Positions 34,149 through 42,955 of a stretch of 64,000 nucleotides of DNA are shown piece by piece. Each line of letters opens with the position of its first letter. Position 1 is the first letter of the stretch. Under the pieces are notes generated by a model, which ran no database searches, was not told the DNA's origin, and saw nothing but the letters and a program-made list of their open reading frames with translations. Position numbers and translations under genes: made by a program. This DNA is from Mesorhizobium sp. ES1-1 (GTDB lineage: Bacteria; Pseudomonadota; Alphaproteobacteria; Rhizobiales; Rhizobiaceae): contig NZ_JAIUGX010000011.1 of NCBI RefSeq assembly GCF_020164785.1, positions 62,001-126,000 of the forward strand, written 5' to 3'.

Positions 34149-35039
34149 ATGATCGAGACGAACAGCAGGCGGCTAGACATCGACGCATTGCGCGCCCTGC
34201 GGGCTATCAAGATGCATGGCGGGGTGACACGCGCCGCCGACGCGCTCGGCCTGTCGCAGTCAGCCGTCAGCCATAAAATCAAGCGGATGGAGACCAGCCT
34301 TGGCTGCGAGCTGCTGGACAGGCGGCCGGGCGGACGCATGTTCACCGCCGACGGCGATGCGCTTCTCGCCTACGCCGGCAAGATACTTGGCCTCCACGAC
34401 GAGGCGCTTGTCAGCCTGGCAAGAGCGGATCTGGCGGGACGCATCCTGCTCGGGCTGACCGAGGACACCACCTGTTCGGACCTATCAAGGATCCTCGGCC
34501 GCTTCCGGCGCCTGCACCCGCAAGTGGCCGTCCGCACGAAGGTGCGCATGAGCCTGGTGCTCCGGTCCATGCTGGAGCGCGGGGAGCTGGACGTCGCCAT
34601 CATCCAGGTCTTCGCGCACGAGGTAAGGCCGGCGGATATCGTTTTGTTGCGCGAAGAACTGCACTGGGTGAGGTCGCGCGACCTGGAACTGGAGCGGGCC
34701 AGTCCTGTACCGTTCCTTTCGTTCGATGAGGATTGCTTCTATCGGCGCTGGGCCACCGACATCGGCCAGGACGGCGGGGCCGATCTGGAAACCGTGTTCG
34801 AATGTTCCAGCGCTGCCGGCATCGTGGCGGCCGTGCAGGCTGGCCTTGGCGTCGCGCTGCTCAGCGACCGTCACCTGCGTCCGGAGATGGAGATCATTCG
34901 CGAGGACCTGCCTGCTCCGCCGCCTCTCGCCTATGTCGCGCGTCGGGCAAAGAAGGCGAGAAATCCCGCGCTGGAGAGTTTTGTGTCCGAGGTTCAGGCC
35001 GAAATCAGCCGATACGGCAAGCTGGCGTTAGCCGGCTGA
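34149..35039 (+). CDS. LysR-family transcriptional regulator
   Basis: This 296-residue regulator has the N-terminal winged HTH (LDIDALRALRAIKMHGGVTRAADALGLSQSAVSHKIKRMET) and a periplasmic-binding-protein-like effector domain with ELDVAIIQV and SSAAGIVAAVQAGLGVALLSDRHL. It is divergent from the EamA transporter, the usual layout for a LysR regulator and its target exporter. The inducer is unknown. Confidence 0.92.
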   Translation: MIETNSRRLDIDALRALRAIKMHGGVTRAADALGLSQSAVSHKIKRMETSLGCELLDRRPGGRMFTADGDALLAYAGKILGLHDEALVSLARADLAGRILLGLTEDTTCSDLSRILGRFRRLHPQVAVRTKVRMSLVLRSMLERGELDVAIIQVFAHEVRPADIVLLREELHWVRSRDLELERASPVPFLSFDEDCFYRRWATDIGQDGGADLETVFECSSAAGIVAAVQAGLGVALLSDRHLRPEMEIIREDLPAPPPLAYVARRAKKARNPALESFVSEVQAEISRYGKLALAG

Positions 35040-35495
35040 GTCTCAGCATACTCGACAGTGCTTTCCGGCTCCGAGATGATCGAGACAGCTTTGGCAAGAG
35101 CCAGATTGCTGCCTTGGGCCGCGCCGAATCCCGTGCGCACGCTGACCACATCCCTGTCGCGTAAGATGACGGAGCTACGGCGAATAACGATCACAATGTC
35201 CATTTTTGGGAAGCGCTGTGGCCATCTCCATTGGTCGAGATGGCGGCGTTCCCTAACGGTCGGAAGCCACCTTCGCCGTGCGACGAGCAGGTCGAGCAAC
35301 AGTCCACTCATGGCAGCCAGCAGGGTTCCGGATCGAGCGGCCATGAAAAGGCCCAGCGGCGAAGGGGTTCGCGGAGATGGCGAGCCTAATCGGTGCCAGG
35401 GTGGAGGCAGGCCGGATGCCAATGCAACCGGCTTCGAAGGCTTTGTGTCGCCGCAGGTGTTATCTTTGCTTGACGCACCTATCGCATCGTGGTCC
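35040..35495. other. intergenic region without a supported gene
   Basis: Between the LysR gene and the GntR operator no gene has both a start signal and recognisable features. A minus-strand frame (34994-35422) contains a protein-like stretch (GFGAAQGSNLALAKAVSI) but overlaps the lysR 3' end and lacks a ribosome-binding site; it may be a gene fragment. A TTGACG box at 35470-35475 probably belongs to the gntR promoter. Confidence 0.4.
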
Positions 35496-35510
35496 TGTGG
35501 TCAGACCACA
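35496..35510. promoter_or_regulatory. operator of the sugar-operon GntR regulator
   Basis: TGTGGTC-A-GACCACA is a perfect 15-bp odd palindrome ending 16 bp before the gntR ATG. It fits the TGGTC-n-GACCA type bound by FadR-subfamily GntR proteins and lies where RNA polymerase would start, so autorepression of the operon is likely. Confidence 0.7.
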
Positions 35511-35526
35511 AGACCAGAAGACCGCA

Positions 35527-36258
35527 ATGTTAGACCTTCAACCCATCGTCAAAGAGACATCGGCCCAGCAGGTGGCCAACCAGATGTTGTCGATGATCCG
35601 GCGCGGCGTGTGGAAGGCCGGCGATCAACTGCCGGCCGAGAGGGAGTTGCTGGCAAAACTATCCGTGGGTCGCTCGACCGTGCGCGAGGCGCTCCAGATC
35701 CTGTCCACGCTCAACGTCGTGCAAGCGATTCAAGGGCAAGGCACATTCATCAAGGCGCCCCGCCCGGACGAGATTTTCCGGCCTGATCTGGTGTCGTTTC
35801 TGATCAACGATGCGGCAATCTTCGATCTGCTTGAGACGCGCAAGATGCTGGAACCGCAGACCGTGACGCTCGCGTGCCTGCGCGCAACGGATGCAGAGTT
35901 GCACGCCATCTCGCGCCTTCTCGACCAACACGCGCACGCGCTCGAAAGTGGGCTTTCGGTCAAGGAGCCTGCTCGCCTTTTCCACGTCATGCTGGCCGAG
36001 GCTTCGCACAACACCGTGTCCGCGAGCTTCATGCGCTCGATCCTGGATCTGCTCCAGGATCGCCGGCGTCCCGACATGCCGATGGACTTGCTGCGCACGG
36101 AGTTGCGCGACCACCGAGAAATCCTGAACCTGGTCATGTCGCGCAACGCGCAAGGCGCCGCCGATCGCCTCGTTCAGCACATCGTTCAGTCCGCAGTCAT
36201 CGACCTCCCGGATTTCGATGCCGCGGACCGGGCAGCCTCCGCAAGTTCAGAGAACTGA
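35527..36258 (+). CDS. GntR-family (FadR/FCD) transcriptional regulator
   Basis: This 243-residue regulator has a winged HTH (QVANQMLSMIRRGVWKAGDQLPAERELLAKLSVGRSTVREALQ) and an FCD ligand domain with the metal-site-type residues seen in LLETRKMLEP, FHVMLAEASHN and LRDHREIL. ATG 35527 fits the family start; the open frame upstream is not needed. It is the first gene of a transporter operon and follows its own palindromic operator, so it is probably an autoregulated repressor released by the transported sugar or its product. Confidence 0.92.
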   Translation: MLDLQPIVKETSAQQVANQMLSMIRRGVWKAGDQLPAERELLAKLSVGRSTVREALQILSTLNVVQAIQGQGTFIKAPRPDEIFRPDLVSFLINDAAIFDLLETRKMLEPQTVTLACLRATDAELHAISRLLDQHAHALESGLSVKEPARLFHVMLAEASHNTVSASFMRSILDLLQDRRRPDMPMDLLRTELRDHREILNLVMSRNAQGAADRLVQHIVQSAVIDLPDFDAADRAASASSEN

Positions 36259-36273
36259 TAAAAGGGGATCAAC

Positions 36274-37257
36274 ATGACGACTACCGACCACCGCCAGTCT
36301 CTGCGGTACCGATTGAAAACGATGGCGGCCGGCGCTTTCGCGGGTCTCGCCGTTCTGTCCATGTCGCCTGTTGCGCAAGCGCAGGAAGAGCCGGTCAACG
36401 TGACCTTCATTATTTATACCGCGCCTGGCGATCCGTTCTGGCAGCCGGTGATCAAGGGCGCGCAGGAGGCAGCGAAGGACCGAAACGTCAACGTCGACAT
36501 TCAGTATGCCGACAGCGACCCGGTCAAGCAGAACAATCTGATGGAGACGGCTATCGCCAACAAGGTCGACGGTCTGGCCGTCGTAAACTGGCTGCCCGGC
36601 GCATTCACCGACAACATCGCCAAGGCGCGGGAAGCCGGCCTCGGCGTTGTCACCTTCGACACCAATGACCCGAACCCGAACGCCACCAAGAGCCAGGCCT
36701 ATGTCGGTCAGGACTTCTTTGCGGCTGGCCAGCGCATCGCGCAGAAGATGATCGACACAGCAAAGCTCAAATCCGGCGACCATGTGGTCGCGCCCGTCGA
36801 GGATCCGGATGCCTTCTACGGCACCGAGCGCTACCGTGGCATCAAGGATGTGCTCGACAAGGCGGGCATCACTTCGGAAAAGCTCGACGCGACGCCGACC
36901 ATGGCAACCGCTCTGACGCGCATCTCGCAATATCTCGTCGGCAACAGCCAGACCAAGGCCGTGATCGGCCTCGGCAGCGTCGTCACCGAGATTGCGCCGC
37001 AGGCGGCTGCGGAAGCCGGCCTGAGCATCGCGGTCGGCGGTTTCGACCTCAGCCCCGGCATCGTCGATGCGATCATGGCGAAAAAGATGATCGCAACGGT
37101 CGACTCCGGCGCCTATTACGAGGGCTACATGCCGATCGTCATGCTTGCCTACTACAAGCGCTACGGCATTCCTCCGGCGTCGATCCCGATCGGCGGAACC
37201 ATCATCGATTCAGGCAATGCCGAACTGGTCAAGAAGTTCGCCGGCACCTACCGCTAA
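36274..37257 (+). CDS. sugar ABC transporter periplasmic binding protein (CUT2 type)
   Basis: This 327-residue protein has a signal peptide ending at about residue 36 (PVAQA before QEEP) and a type I periplasmic binding fold of the ribose/AI-2 group: TAPGDPFWQPVIKGAQEAA, then AVVNWLPGAF and a C-terminal GAYYEGYMPIVM region. AAGGGG precedes the ATG. It is followed by a permease and a single-domain ATPase of the same type. The sugar is not identifiable from sequence. Confidence 0.9.
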   Translation: MTTTDHRQSLRYRLKTMAAGAFAGLAVLSMSPVAQAQEEPVNVTFIIYTAPGDPFWQPVIKGAQEAAKDRNVNVDIQYADSDPVKQNNLMETAIANKVDGLAVVNWLPGAFTDNIAKAREAGLGVVTFDTNDPNPNATKSQAYVGQDFFAAGQRIAQKMIDTAKLKSGDHVVAPVEDPDAFYGTERYRGIKDVLDKAGITSEKLDATPTMATALTRISQYLVGNSQTKAVIGLGSVVTEIAPQAAAEAGLSIAVGGFDLSPGIVDAIMAKKMIATVDSGAYYEGYMPIVMLAYYKRYGIPPASIPIGGTIIDSGNAELVKKFAGTYR

Positions 37258-37321
37258 CTCATCCACGAGGCTGGCGGATCGATAAAGCCGCCAGCCACCT
37301 CTCCGGCGACTTTTCGGGACA

Positions 37322-38344
37322 ATGACCATGACCAAAACCGCCTCCGACCTCAGCGGGTTGGCCCTGCAGCCGCGATCGAGGCGCTGGCGAGACCTCCTGC
37401 GCGAACCTGTCGCCAGCATCTGCATGCTGTTCATCGTCTTTCAGCTGGTCTGCATCGTCGGGGCGCTGCTGTTCCCGGAAGCGTTCCGCTATCTGTCGCC
37501 GCAGAACGTATCGCTACTCCAGCGGGCCATCCCCGTCATCGGGGTCGTGGCACTCGGCGTCGGCCTGCTGATGATTACCGGCGAGTACGATCTTTCGGTC
37601 GGCTCGGTGTACACTCTGGCCGGCTATTCGATGGCGATGCTCTACACGGCAGGGGTCTCGCCGGTCGTCGCCCTCGTGCTGACCCTGCTGATCGGCATTG
37701 TCATCGGCATCGTCAACGGGATCATCACGGTCAAGACAGGGATCCCCTCATTCATTGCGACGATGGGCTCGATGCTTCTGGTGCGCGGCCTGGTGCGATG
37801 GCTGTCGGAAATGGGCTCGGTTTCGTTCCGGCCCGGCGAGGCCTTTGCCAGCCTGTTCACCGGCTCCGTGTTCGGCGTCGAAGCGGCCTTTATCTGGTTC
37901 ATCGTGCTGGCCCTGGCGGCGGCGGTCTTCCTGCATCGCAGCAAGATCGGCAACCACATGTATCTGGTAGGCGGCAACGAACGCACCGCTCGTGCGGTCG
38001 GCATCGCCACCGACAGGGTGAAGATCGTGGCGTTTGCCTTGTCGGGCATGGCCGCGGCGATCGCGGGCGTCCTGTCCATCACCCGCGTCGGCACAGCCAC
38101 GCCCGCCCAAGGCCTCGGCATGGAACTGCGCGCCATTGCCGTATGCGTCATCGGCGGCCTCTTCCTCTCGGGCGGCCGCGGCACCGTGCTCGGCATCGTC
38201 GTCGGCGCCTGCATCCTCTACATGGTCGAGGACGTGCTGTTGCTGTTGCGCGCGCCGGGCTTCTATCTCGACGTCTTCGTCGGCGCGATCCTGGTCATCG
38301 CCGTTATCGCCAACACCGCACTAGCTCGCAGGAGCGCCAAATGA
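37322..38344 (+). CDS. sugar ABC transporter permease (RbsC-like)
   Basis: This 340-residue protein has eight to ten membrane segments and typical CUT2 permease blocks: ITGEYDLSVGSVYTLAGYSMA, ITVKTGIPSFIATMGSMLLVRGL, and GGNERTARAVGIATDRVK with the GMAAAIAGVLSI and GMELRAIAVCVIGG segments. The last codons overlap the ATPase start (ATGA). It forms the homodimeric pore of the transporter with the 38341-39084 ATPase. Confidence 0.93.
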   Translation: MTMTKTASDLSGLALQPRSRRWRDLLREPVASICMLFIVFQLVCIVGALLFPEAFRYLSPQNVSLLQRAIPVIGVVALGVGLLMITGEYDLSVGSVYTLAGYSMAMLYTAGVSPVVALVLTLLIGIVIGIVNGIITVKTGIPSFIATMGSMLLVRGLVRWLSEMGSVSFRPGEAFASLFTGSVFGVEAAFIWFIVLALAAAVFLHRSKIGNHMYLVGGNERTARAVGIATDRVKIVAFALSGMAAAIAGVLSITRVGTATPAQGLGMELRAIAVCVIGGLFLSGGRGTVLGIVVGACILYMVEDVLLLLRAPGFYLDVFVGAILVIAVIANTALARRSAK

Positions 38345-39084
38345 ACGCGGTCGCGACACCCCTTCTGGAACTCAAGGGCATCAGCAAGTCCTACGGCCAT
38401 ATCGAAGCGCTGACCCAGGCGGATTTCGACATCAGGCCAAACGAGGTGGTCGGTCTGCTCGGAGACAACGGCGCCGGCAAGTCGACACTGGTCAAGATCA
38501 TGTCGGGTGTCGAATTTCCGACCAGCGGCAAGATTTTCCGAGACGGCAAGCCGGCCACGATCCGCTCGCGCAAGGATTCCGAGCGGCTCGGCATCGAAAC
38601 TATCTACCAGGACTCGGCCCTGGTCGGCTCGGCGTCGATCATGCGCAACTTCTTCGCCGGGCGGGAGCTGACGAAGGGTCCAGGACTGCTCGACATGCAG
38701 GCGATGAACGCCATAGTCATGGACCAGCTCCTCAACACCGTCAAAATAGCCGGCATCGACTCGCCCGACATCCTGGTCGAGACACTGTCCGGCGGCCAGC
38801 GCCAAGCCGTCGCCATTGCGCGTGCCGTCTATTTCAAGACCGCGATGCTTCTCCTCGACGAGCCGACCAGCGCCCTATCGGTGCGCGAGACGGATAAGCT
38901 GCTGGCGCATCTCGGTGAGTTGAAGGCGGACGGAGTGTCAGCCGTGTTCATCACCCACAATCTCTACCACGCCTATGAAAGCTGCGACCGCTTCGTCATC
39001 CTGTCGCGCGGGCGGGTCATCCGCAGCCTGACTCGAGAGGAGACGACCGTGCGCGAACTCAACGACATCATCGTCAAGAACTGA
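38341..39084 (+). CDS. sugar ABC transporter ATP-binding protein (single ABC domain)
   Basis: This 247-residue ATPase has Walker A GDNGAGKST, signature LSGGQRQAVAIARA, Walker B LLLDEPTSALS and the H-loop ITHN. Typical CUT2 ATPases such as RbsA have two ABC domains in about 500 residues; this one has a single domain, as in the FrcA (fructose) group, and would work as a homodimer. It overlaps the permease by ATGA. Confidence 0.92.
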   Translation: MNAVATPLLELKGISKSYGHIEALTQADFDIRPNEVVGLLGDNGAGKSTLVKIMSGVEFPTSGKIFRDGKPATIRSRKDSERLGIETIYQDSALVGSASIMRNFFAGRELTKGPGLLDMQAMNAIVMDQLLNTVKIAGIDSPDILVETLSGGQRQAVAIARAVYFKTAMLLLDEPTSALSVRETDKLLAHLGELKADGVSAVFITHNLYHAYESCDRFVILSRGRVIRSLTREETTVRELNDIIVKN

Positions 39085-39094
39085 GGTGGCCACC

Positions 39095-39241
39095 ATGTCG
39101 ATACGCTGCGTCCTCAAGGCCCGCGCCGTGCTGGGCGAGAAGCTCTACGAGACCGGCTTCACGGCCGAACCGACGGCCGGGGGCCGCATTGCGCTTGAAA
39201 CGGACATTACCGGCCTCGAGGAGCCGCTCTATCATGGCTGA
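39095..39241 (+). pseudogene. internally deleted SMP-30/gluconolactonase remnant
   Basis: A 48-codon frame with a good ribosome-binding site (GAGGTGG). Its first 15 residues (MSIRCVLKARAVLGE) look like the start of SMP-30/regucalcin-family lactonases (usually RCVLDARAxLGEGP), and its end (GGRIALETDITGLEEPLYHG) looks like their C-terminus (usually ALExDVxGLPEPxF). The roughly 240 residues between, with the metal-binding beta-propeller, are missing without loss of frame. Intact SMP-30 genes are common in sugar operons with an SDR dehydrogenase. Its stop overlaps the SDR start by 8 bp, so translation coupling may preserve the short frame. Confidence 0.55.
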
Positions 39242-40022
39242 CCAGGGCGAATTCGCCGGGCAGGTGGCGGTCGTGACCGGCGCGGCGCGCGGCATCGGTT
39301 TCGGCATCGCATCGACCCTGGCGCGGCGTGGCGCCTCGACCGTCCTGGTCGATGTCGACCGGGCCGTCCTCGAAGCCTCCGTGGATGGCTTGGCGGGTGC
39401 CGGGTTGACGGTGAAGGGCGTCGTCGCCGACGTTTCATCGTTGGCGTCGGTCAAAACTCTGGCGACGGAAACACTCGCCTGGAAGGGCCGGATCGACATC
39501 GTTTGCCCCAACGCCGCCGTGTTCGGGTCCGCCAGCATCGTCGACATGACGGAAGCGGAGTGGGACCGCCTGCTGTCGATCAATCTCAAGGGCGCGTTCC
39601 TGACGTTGCAGGCCTTCATGCCGGCCATGCTTGAGCGGGCTTACGGCCGCGTCGTGATCACCTCGTCCGTCACCGGCACGCGCACCGCAATCCCCAACAT
39701 GATTCACTACGCGACAACCAAGGCCGGCCTTCTCGGCATGGTTCGCGCGGCGGCGCTGGAGACGGCCGGCCGCGGCATCACCGTCAATGCGGTCGCCCCC
39801 GGCCATGTCATGACGGAGGGTGCTGCCTCACTCTACGATCCCGAGTTCCTGGCAGCCACCGAGAACCACATTCCGATGGGCCGCCTTGCCACGTCGGACG
39901 AGATTGCGGACGCCGTCGCCTTCTTCGCCAGCCGCCGCGCCGGTTACATCACCGGCCAATCCCTGGTGGTTGATGGCGGCCTGACGCTTCGCGAATATCC
40001 GGCTGGATATCCCCGTGTCTGA
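39234..40022 (+). CDS. SDR-family dehydrogenase
   Basis: This 262-residue classical short-chain dehydrogenase shows the cofactor motif TGAARGIG (from T15), the catalytic serine in ITSSVTG, and the catalytic YATTK, ending in the family block YITGQSLVVDGGLTLR. Position in a sugar transporter operon suggests oxidation of a sugar or sugar acid with NAD(P)+. The start overlaps the SMP-30 remnant stop and the end overlaps the threonine aldolase start by 8 bp. Confidence 0.92.
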   Translation: MADQGEFAGQVAVVTGAARGIGFGIASTLARRGASTVLVDVDRAVLEASVDGLAGAGLTVKGVVADVSSLASVKTLATETLAWKGRIDIVCPNAAVFGSASIVDMTEAEWDRLLSINLKGAFLTLQAFMPAMLERAYGRVVITSSVTGTRTAIPNMIHYATTKAGLLGMVRAAALETAGRGITVNAVAPGHVMTEGAASLYDPEFLAATENHIPMGRLATSDEIADAVAFFASRRAGYITGQSLVVDGGLTLREYPAGYPRV

Positions 40023-41034
40023 AATCCAGTACGACTTCCGCAGCGATACGGTCACGCGCCCAACAAAGGCGATGCGCGACGCCATGAACGCGGCGCCGGT
40101 GGGCGACGACGTCTATGGTGAAGATCCGACCGTCAATCGGCTGGAGCGCGAGGCCGCAGAGATTTTGGACAAGGAAGCGGGTCTGTTCTGCACATCCGGG
40201 ACGCAGTCCAACCTGATCGCCTTGATGATCCACTGCGGACGCGGCGACGAGTTCATAGCCGGCCAAATGGCGCATCTTTATCGCTGGGAGGCCGGCGGCG
40301 CATCGGTGTTGGGCAGCATCCAGCCGCAACCCATACCCAACCAGGCCGACGGTACGCTTGCGTTGGAGGACATCGCCGATGCCATCAAGCCCCACGACCC
40401 CCATTACGCCGTCACGCGTTTGCTGGCGCTGGAAAACACGTTCGGCGGCCAGGTGTTGCCGCAGGCTTATGTCGACGCCGCGTCAAGACTGGCGCGCCAC
40501 CACGGCCTGTCCTTGCACCTGGACGGTGCCAGACTGTTCAATGCGGCAATCGCCAGCGCCATGCCGGCAGGCCGACTGGCGCGCGACTTCGATACCGTCT
40601 CGATCTGCCTCTCCAAGGGTCTCGGCGCGCCGGTGGGCAGCGTGCTGGTCGGTTCTCGCGACATGATTGAGAAAGGCCGGCGTCTGCGCAAGCTGCTGGG
40701 CGGCGGCATGCGGCAGGCCGGCGTCATCGCGGCCGCGGGCATTCACGCGCTGCATCACCATGTCGACCGGCTGGCCGAAGATCATGAAAACGCATCGCGT
40801 CTGGCGACAGGGCTTGCGCGGCTACCGGGCATACGTCCGAACGTGCCGCATTCCAACATCATATTCGTGGAGTTGGACGGCTTTGACGCGACGCAGGTTA
40901 AGGCCGCCTTCCACGCCCGTGGCATCGGCGTTGGAACGGCCACCGGCAACCGCCTGCGCCTGGTCACGCATCTCGACGTCGGCAAGGAAGGCGTGGAGGC
41001 CGCTGTGGTCGCCGCGGAGGCGATTTTCCGCTAG
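40015..41034 (+). CDS. low-specificity L-threonine aldolase-like PLP enzyme
   Basis: This 339-residue fold-type I PLP enzyme begins at GTG 40015. The family start YDFRSDTVTRPTKAMRDAM is clear, and so are the PLP aspartate in HLDGARLFNAA and the Schiff-base lysine K201 in SICLSKGLGAPVGS. Such enzymes cleave threonine, allo-threonine or phenylserine-type beta-hydroxy amino acids to glycine and an aldehyde. Its place at the end of a sugar transport operon suggests a substrate other than threonine, perhaps a sugar-derived beta-hydroxy amino acid; that is inference. Confidence 0.9.
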   Translation: MSEIQYDFRSDTVTRPTKAMRDAMNAAPVGDDVYGEDPTVNRLEREAAEILDKEAGLFCTSGTQSNLIALMIHCGRGDEFIAGQMAHLYRWEAGGASVLGSIQPQPIPNQADGTLALEDIADAIKPHDPHYAVTRLLALENTFGGQVLPQAYVDAASRLARHHGLSLHLDGARLFNAAIASAMPAGRLARDFDTVSICLSKGLGAPVGSVLVGSRDMIEKGRRLRKLLGGGMRQAGVIAAAGIHALHHHVDRLAEDHENASRLATGLARLPGIRPNVPHSNIIFVELDGFDATQVKAAFHARGIGVGTATGNRLRLVTHLDVGKEGVEAAVVAAEAIFR

Positions 41035-41039
41035 TGCCT

Positions 41040-41074
41040 GGTAACCGTGCTGCCAAGCTGTCAGCATGGTTACC
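41040..41074 (+). terminator. terminator at the end of the sugar operon
   Basis: GGTAACCGTGCTG (41040-41052) and CAGCATGGTTACC (41062-41074) form a 13-bp stem with one G/A mismatch and a 9-base loop, beginning 6 bp after the threonine aldolase stop. The following bases are only weakly T-rich. From here to 41204 I see no gene. Confidence 0.65.
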
Positions 41075-41204
41075 TTGGACCGCCAGACTAGTCCACGAAG
41101 CGCCGTCTGGTTGCTGTAGACGACACCTGATGGCACCGCGCGCGGACAATCATCGTCGCTTTTTGAAGGATGATTGGGGAAGATCTTGTCTAGTTCGTAC
41201 GCGA

Positions 41205-42809
41205 TCACCTGTTCTGGTGCAGGATCGTCTCGGCCGCAATGAAGCCCCAGGTCAAATTGGGGCCGAGCGTGGTGCCGGCTCCGACGGCACGCGTGCCGAT
41301 AGGGTTGGCCATTGCAAGCCCTGCCGCGTAGAGGCCGGGGATGATCGAGCCGTCCGGTCTCACCACCTGCGCCCGCTCGTTGGTGCGAGCGCCCCCCTTG
41401 GTGCCCAGAAGAGAGCGGTTGATCGTCATGCCGACATAGGGAGGCTTGTCTATGGGCTTCAGACGGTTTTCCGGGCCATGCGCCTTATATGCTTCCCAAC
41501 CGTTTTCGCCGCGCTGGAAATCCGCATCGTGCCCCTTGGCGCAGAAACCATTCCAGCGGGCAATGGTCTCCTCGAGCGCTGCCGGCGGCAGCCCGAGTTT
41601 TGCGGCAAGGCCGGCAATCGTATCCGCCTTCTTCACCCAGTCGCGCTCGTAGGAGGCGTACCAGCGGAAGGGCAGGGACGTCCGCGGGAACCGATGGTCG
41701 CCTACGAGGTAGCAGGGCAGATGGATGGGGGCGCCGTCGGGTCCGCGTGCATCGATCGCCTCGCCGATGTTGAAGGAGTTTTCGCTGATGAAGCGCTTTG
41801 CGTGGCGGTCCACCACAATGGAGTGAGGTTCGGCCTGGAAGGTCATCGGCAGACCGTGGCGCTCTCCCTGGTAGCGCGTCGGCAGGCAGGGATAGACGTT
41901 CGCCTGGTCCATGCGGTCCAGCTGCGCGCCAACGGACGCGGCAAGTTTCTGGCCGTCGCCCTCGTTGCCGCGCGGACTACCGATCCGGTCGAATGCGCCG
42001 GGGAAATGCTGCTTGCGCATCTCGTCGTCCCATTCAAAGCCACCCGTTGCGATCACCACGCCCCGACGCGCGGCAATCTTCCTGCGCCGGCCTTCGGTTT
42101 CCACCTCCGCGCCGATGATACGTGAGTCCAAATCCTGAAGCAGGGTAACTGCGCGCGTTGCCAGCTTGAAGGAGACACCGGCGTCGAGGCAGCCCTTGAT
42201 CAGCCCGGTCATCAGCGCCGTGCCTTGCCCGCCGGAATTGGTCAGCCATCGCCAAAGGAGCTTCGGCCAGAGTTTGAATCCCGCACGGATCGGGTGATGA
42301 TAGAGATCCAGGTCGACGACCTCCTGGTAGGTGAAACTGTGCGGCAAGGTGGAGCGGCGCAGCCTGGATGCGAGCCTGCCCAGGATGCGACGGCTGAGCG
42401 GTCTGGGCGAGAGCATACGGCCAAAGAGCTTGCCACCCGGCGCCTCGGCAAAGGGGTCCGGCTCATTGATCAACCGGAAGTCGAGCGGCGTGTTGCCGGA
42501 GAGGAAGCGCAGCATATCGGGCGCCGCGCGGGCGAAAGCAGCCCATAGCGCGTCTTCCTTCCGCTCCCAGCCTTCGGGTGCGACGGCGCGCAGATAGGCG
42601 AGTGCGTCCTCGCGGCTATCGGCGATGCCGGCTTCGGCAGCGACATGATTGGCCGGTATCCATACACCGGCTCCGGACATGGCGGATGTACCGCCCAGCC
42701 ATTCGGTCTTCTCGATGACCAAGACTTTGAGACCGCCTTTGGCGGCTCTCAAAGCCGCTGAACAGGCCGCCGAGCCCGAACCGATGACCAGAACGTCGAC
42801 TTCGTCCAT
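41205..42809 (-). CDS. FAD-dependent dehydrogenase (KstD / fumarate reductase flavoprotein family)
   Basis: This 534-residue flavoprotein has an N-terminal FAD motif VLVIGSGSAACSAALRAAKGG, then EKTEWLGGTSAMSGAG (typical of the 3-ketosteroid dehydrogenase / flavocytochrome c fumarate reductase family), and a C-terminal GLYAAGLAMANPIGTRAVGAGTTLGPNLTWG block. The family forms or reduces carbon-carbon double bonds next to a carbonyl. No electron-transfer domain is attached. It is divergent from the cupin operon and shares its GTGTCGACAC operator. The exact substrate is unknown. Confidence 0.87.
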   Translation of the reverse strand: MDEVDVLVIGSGSAACSAALRAAKGGLKVLVIEKTEWLGGTSAMSGAGVWIPANHVAAEAGIADSREDALAYLRAVAPEGWERKEDALWAAFARAAPDMLRFLSGNTPLDFRLINEPDPFAEAPGGKLFGRMLSPRPLSRRILGRLASRLRRSTLPHSFTYQEVVDLDLYHHPIRAGFKLWPKLLWRWLTNSGGQGTALMTGLIKGCLDAGVSFKLATRAVTLLQDLDSRIIGAEVETEGRRRKIAARRGVVIATGGFEWDDEMRKQHFPGAFDRIGSPRGNEGDGQKLAASVGAQLDRMDQANVYPCLPTRYQGERHGLPMTFQAEPHSIVVDRHAKRFISENSFNIGEAIDARGPDGAPIHLPCYLVGDHRFPRTSLPFRWYASYERDWVKKADTIAGLAAKLGLPPAALEETIARWNGFCAKGHDADFQRGENGWEAYKAHGPENRLKPIDKPPYVGMTINRSLLGTKGGARTNERAQVVRPDGSIIPGLYAAGLAMANPIGTRAVGAGTTLGPNLTWGFIAAETILHQNR

Positions 42810-42871
42810 TGGGGTCCCCTGCCTTTATGACGTGTCACTATAGGAACACGAAATTAAATCTGTCTACTCTT

Positions 42872-42881
42872 GTGTCGACAC
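42872..42881. promoter_or_regulatory. GntR operator site 1 (GTGTCGACAC)
   Basis: Perfect 10-bp palindrome GTGTCGACAC, read on the minus strand as AAAGTGTCGACAC, between the divergent flavoprotein (start 42809) and cupin (start 42956) genes. The same core occurs in three other intergenic regions of this cluster. On the minus strand ATTTAATTTCG lies 12 bases behind it, toward the flavoprotein gene, as at site 2. Confidence 0.8.
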
Positions 42882-42955
42882 TTTCCGCATTGTAGCTTCG
42901 CCTGAGTTGCCAGCGTCCCAGCATGATCCCGCAGCTCTTTCGACAGGCAGAAGCC

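Noticed and set aside
34994..35422. 142-codon minus-strand frame between lysR and gntR
   Set aside because: One stretch looks protein-like, but it overlaps lysR, has no start signal, and I cannot match it to a family; it is at most a fragment.
41034..42125. 363-codon plus-strand frame
   Set aside because: It is antisense to the KstD-like flavoprotein gene and shows no domain features.
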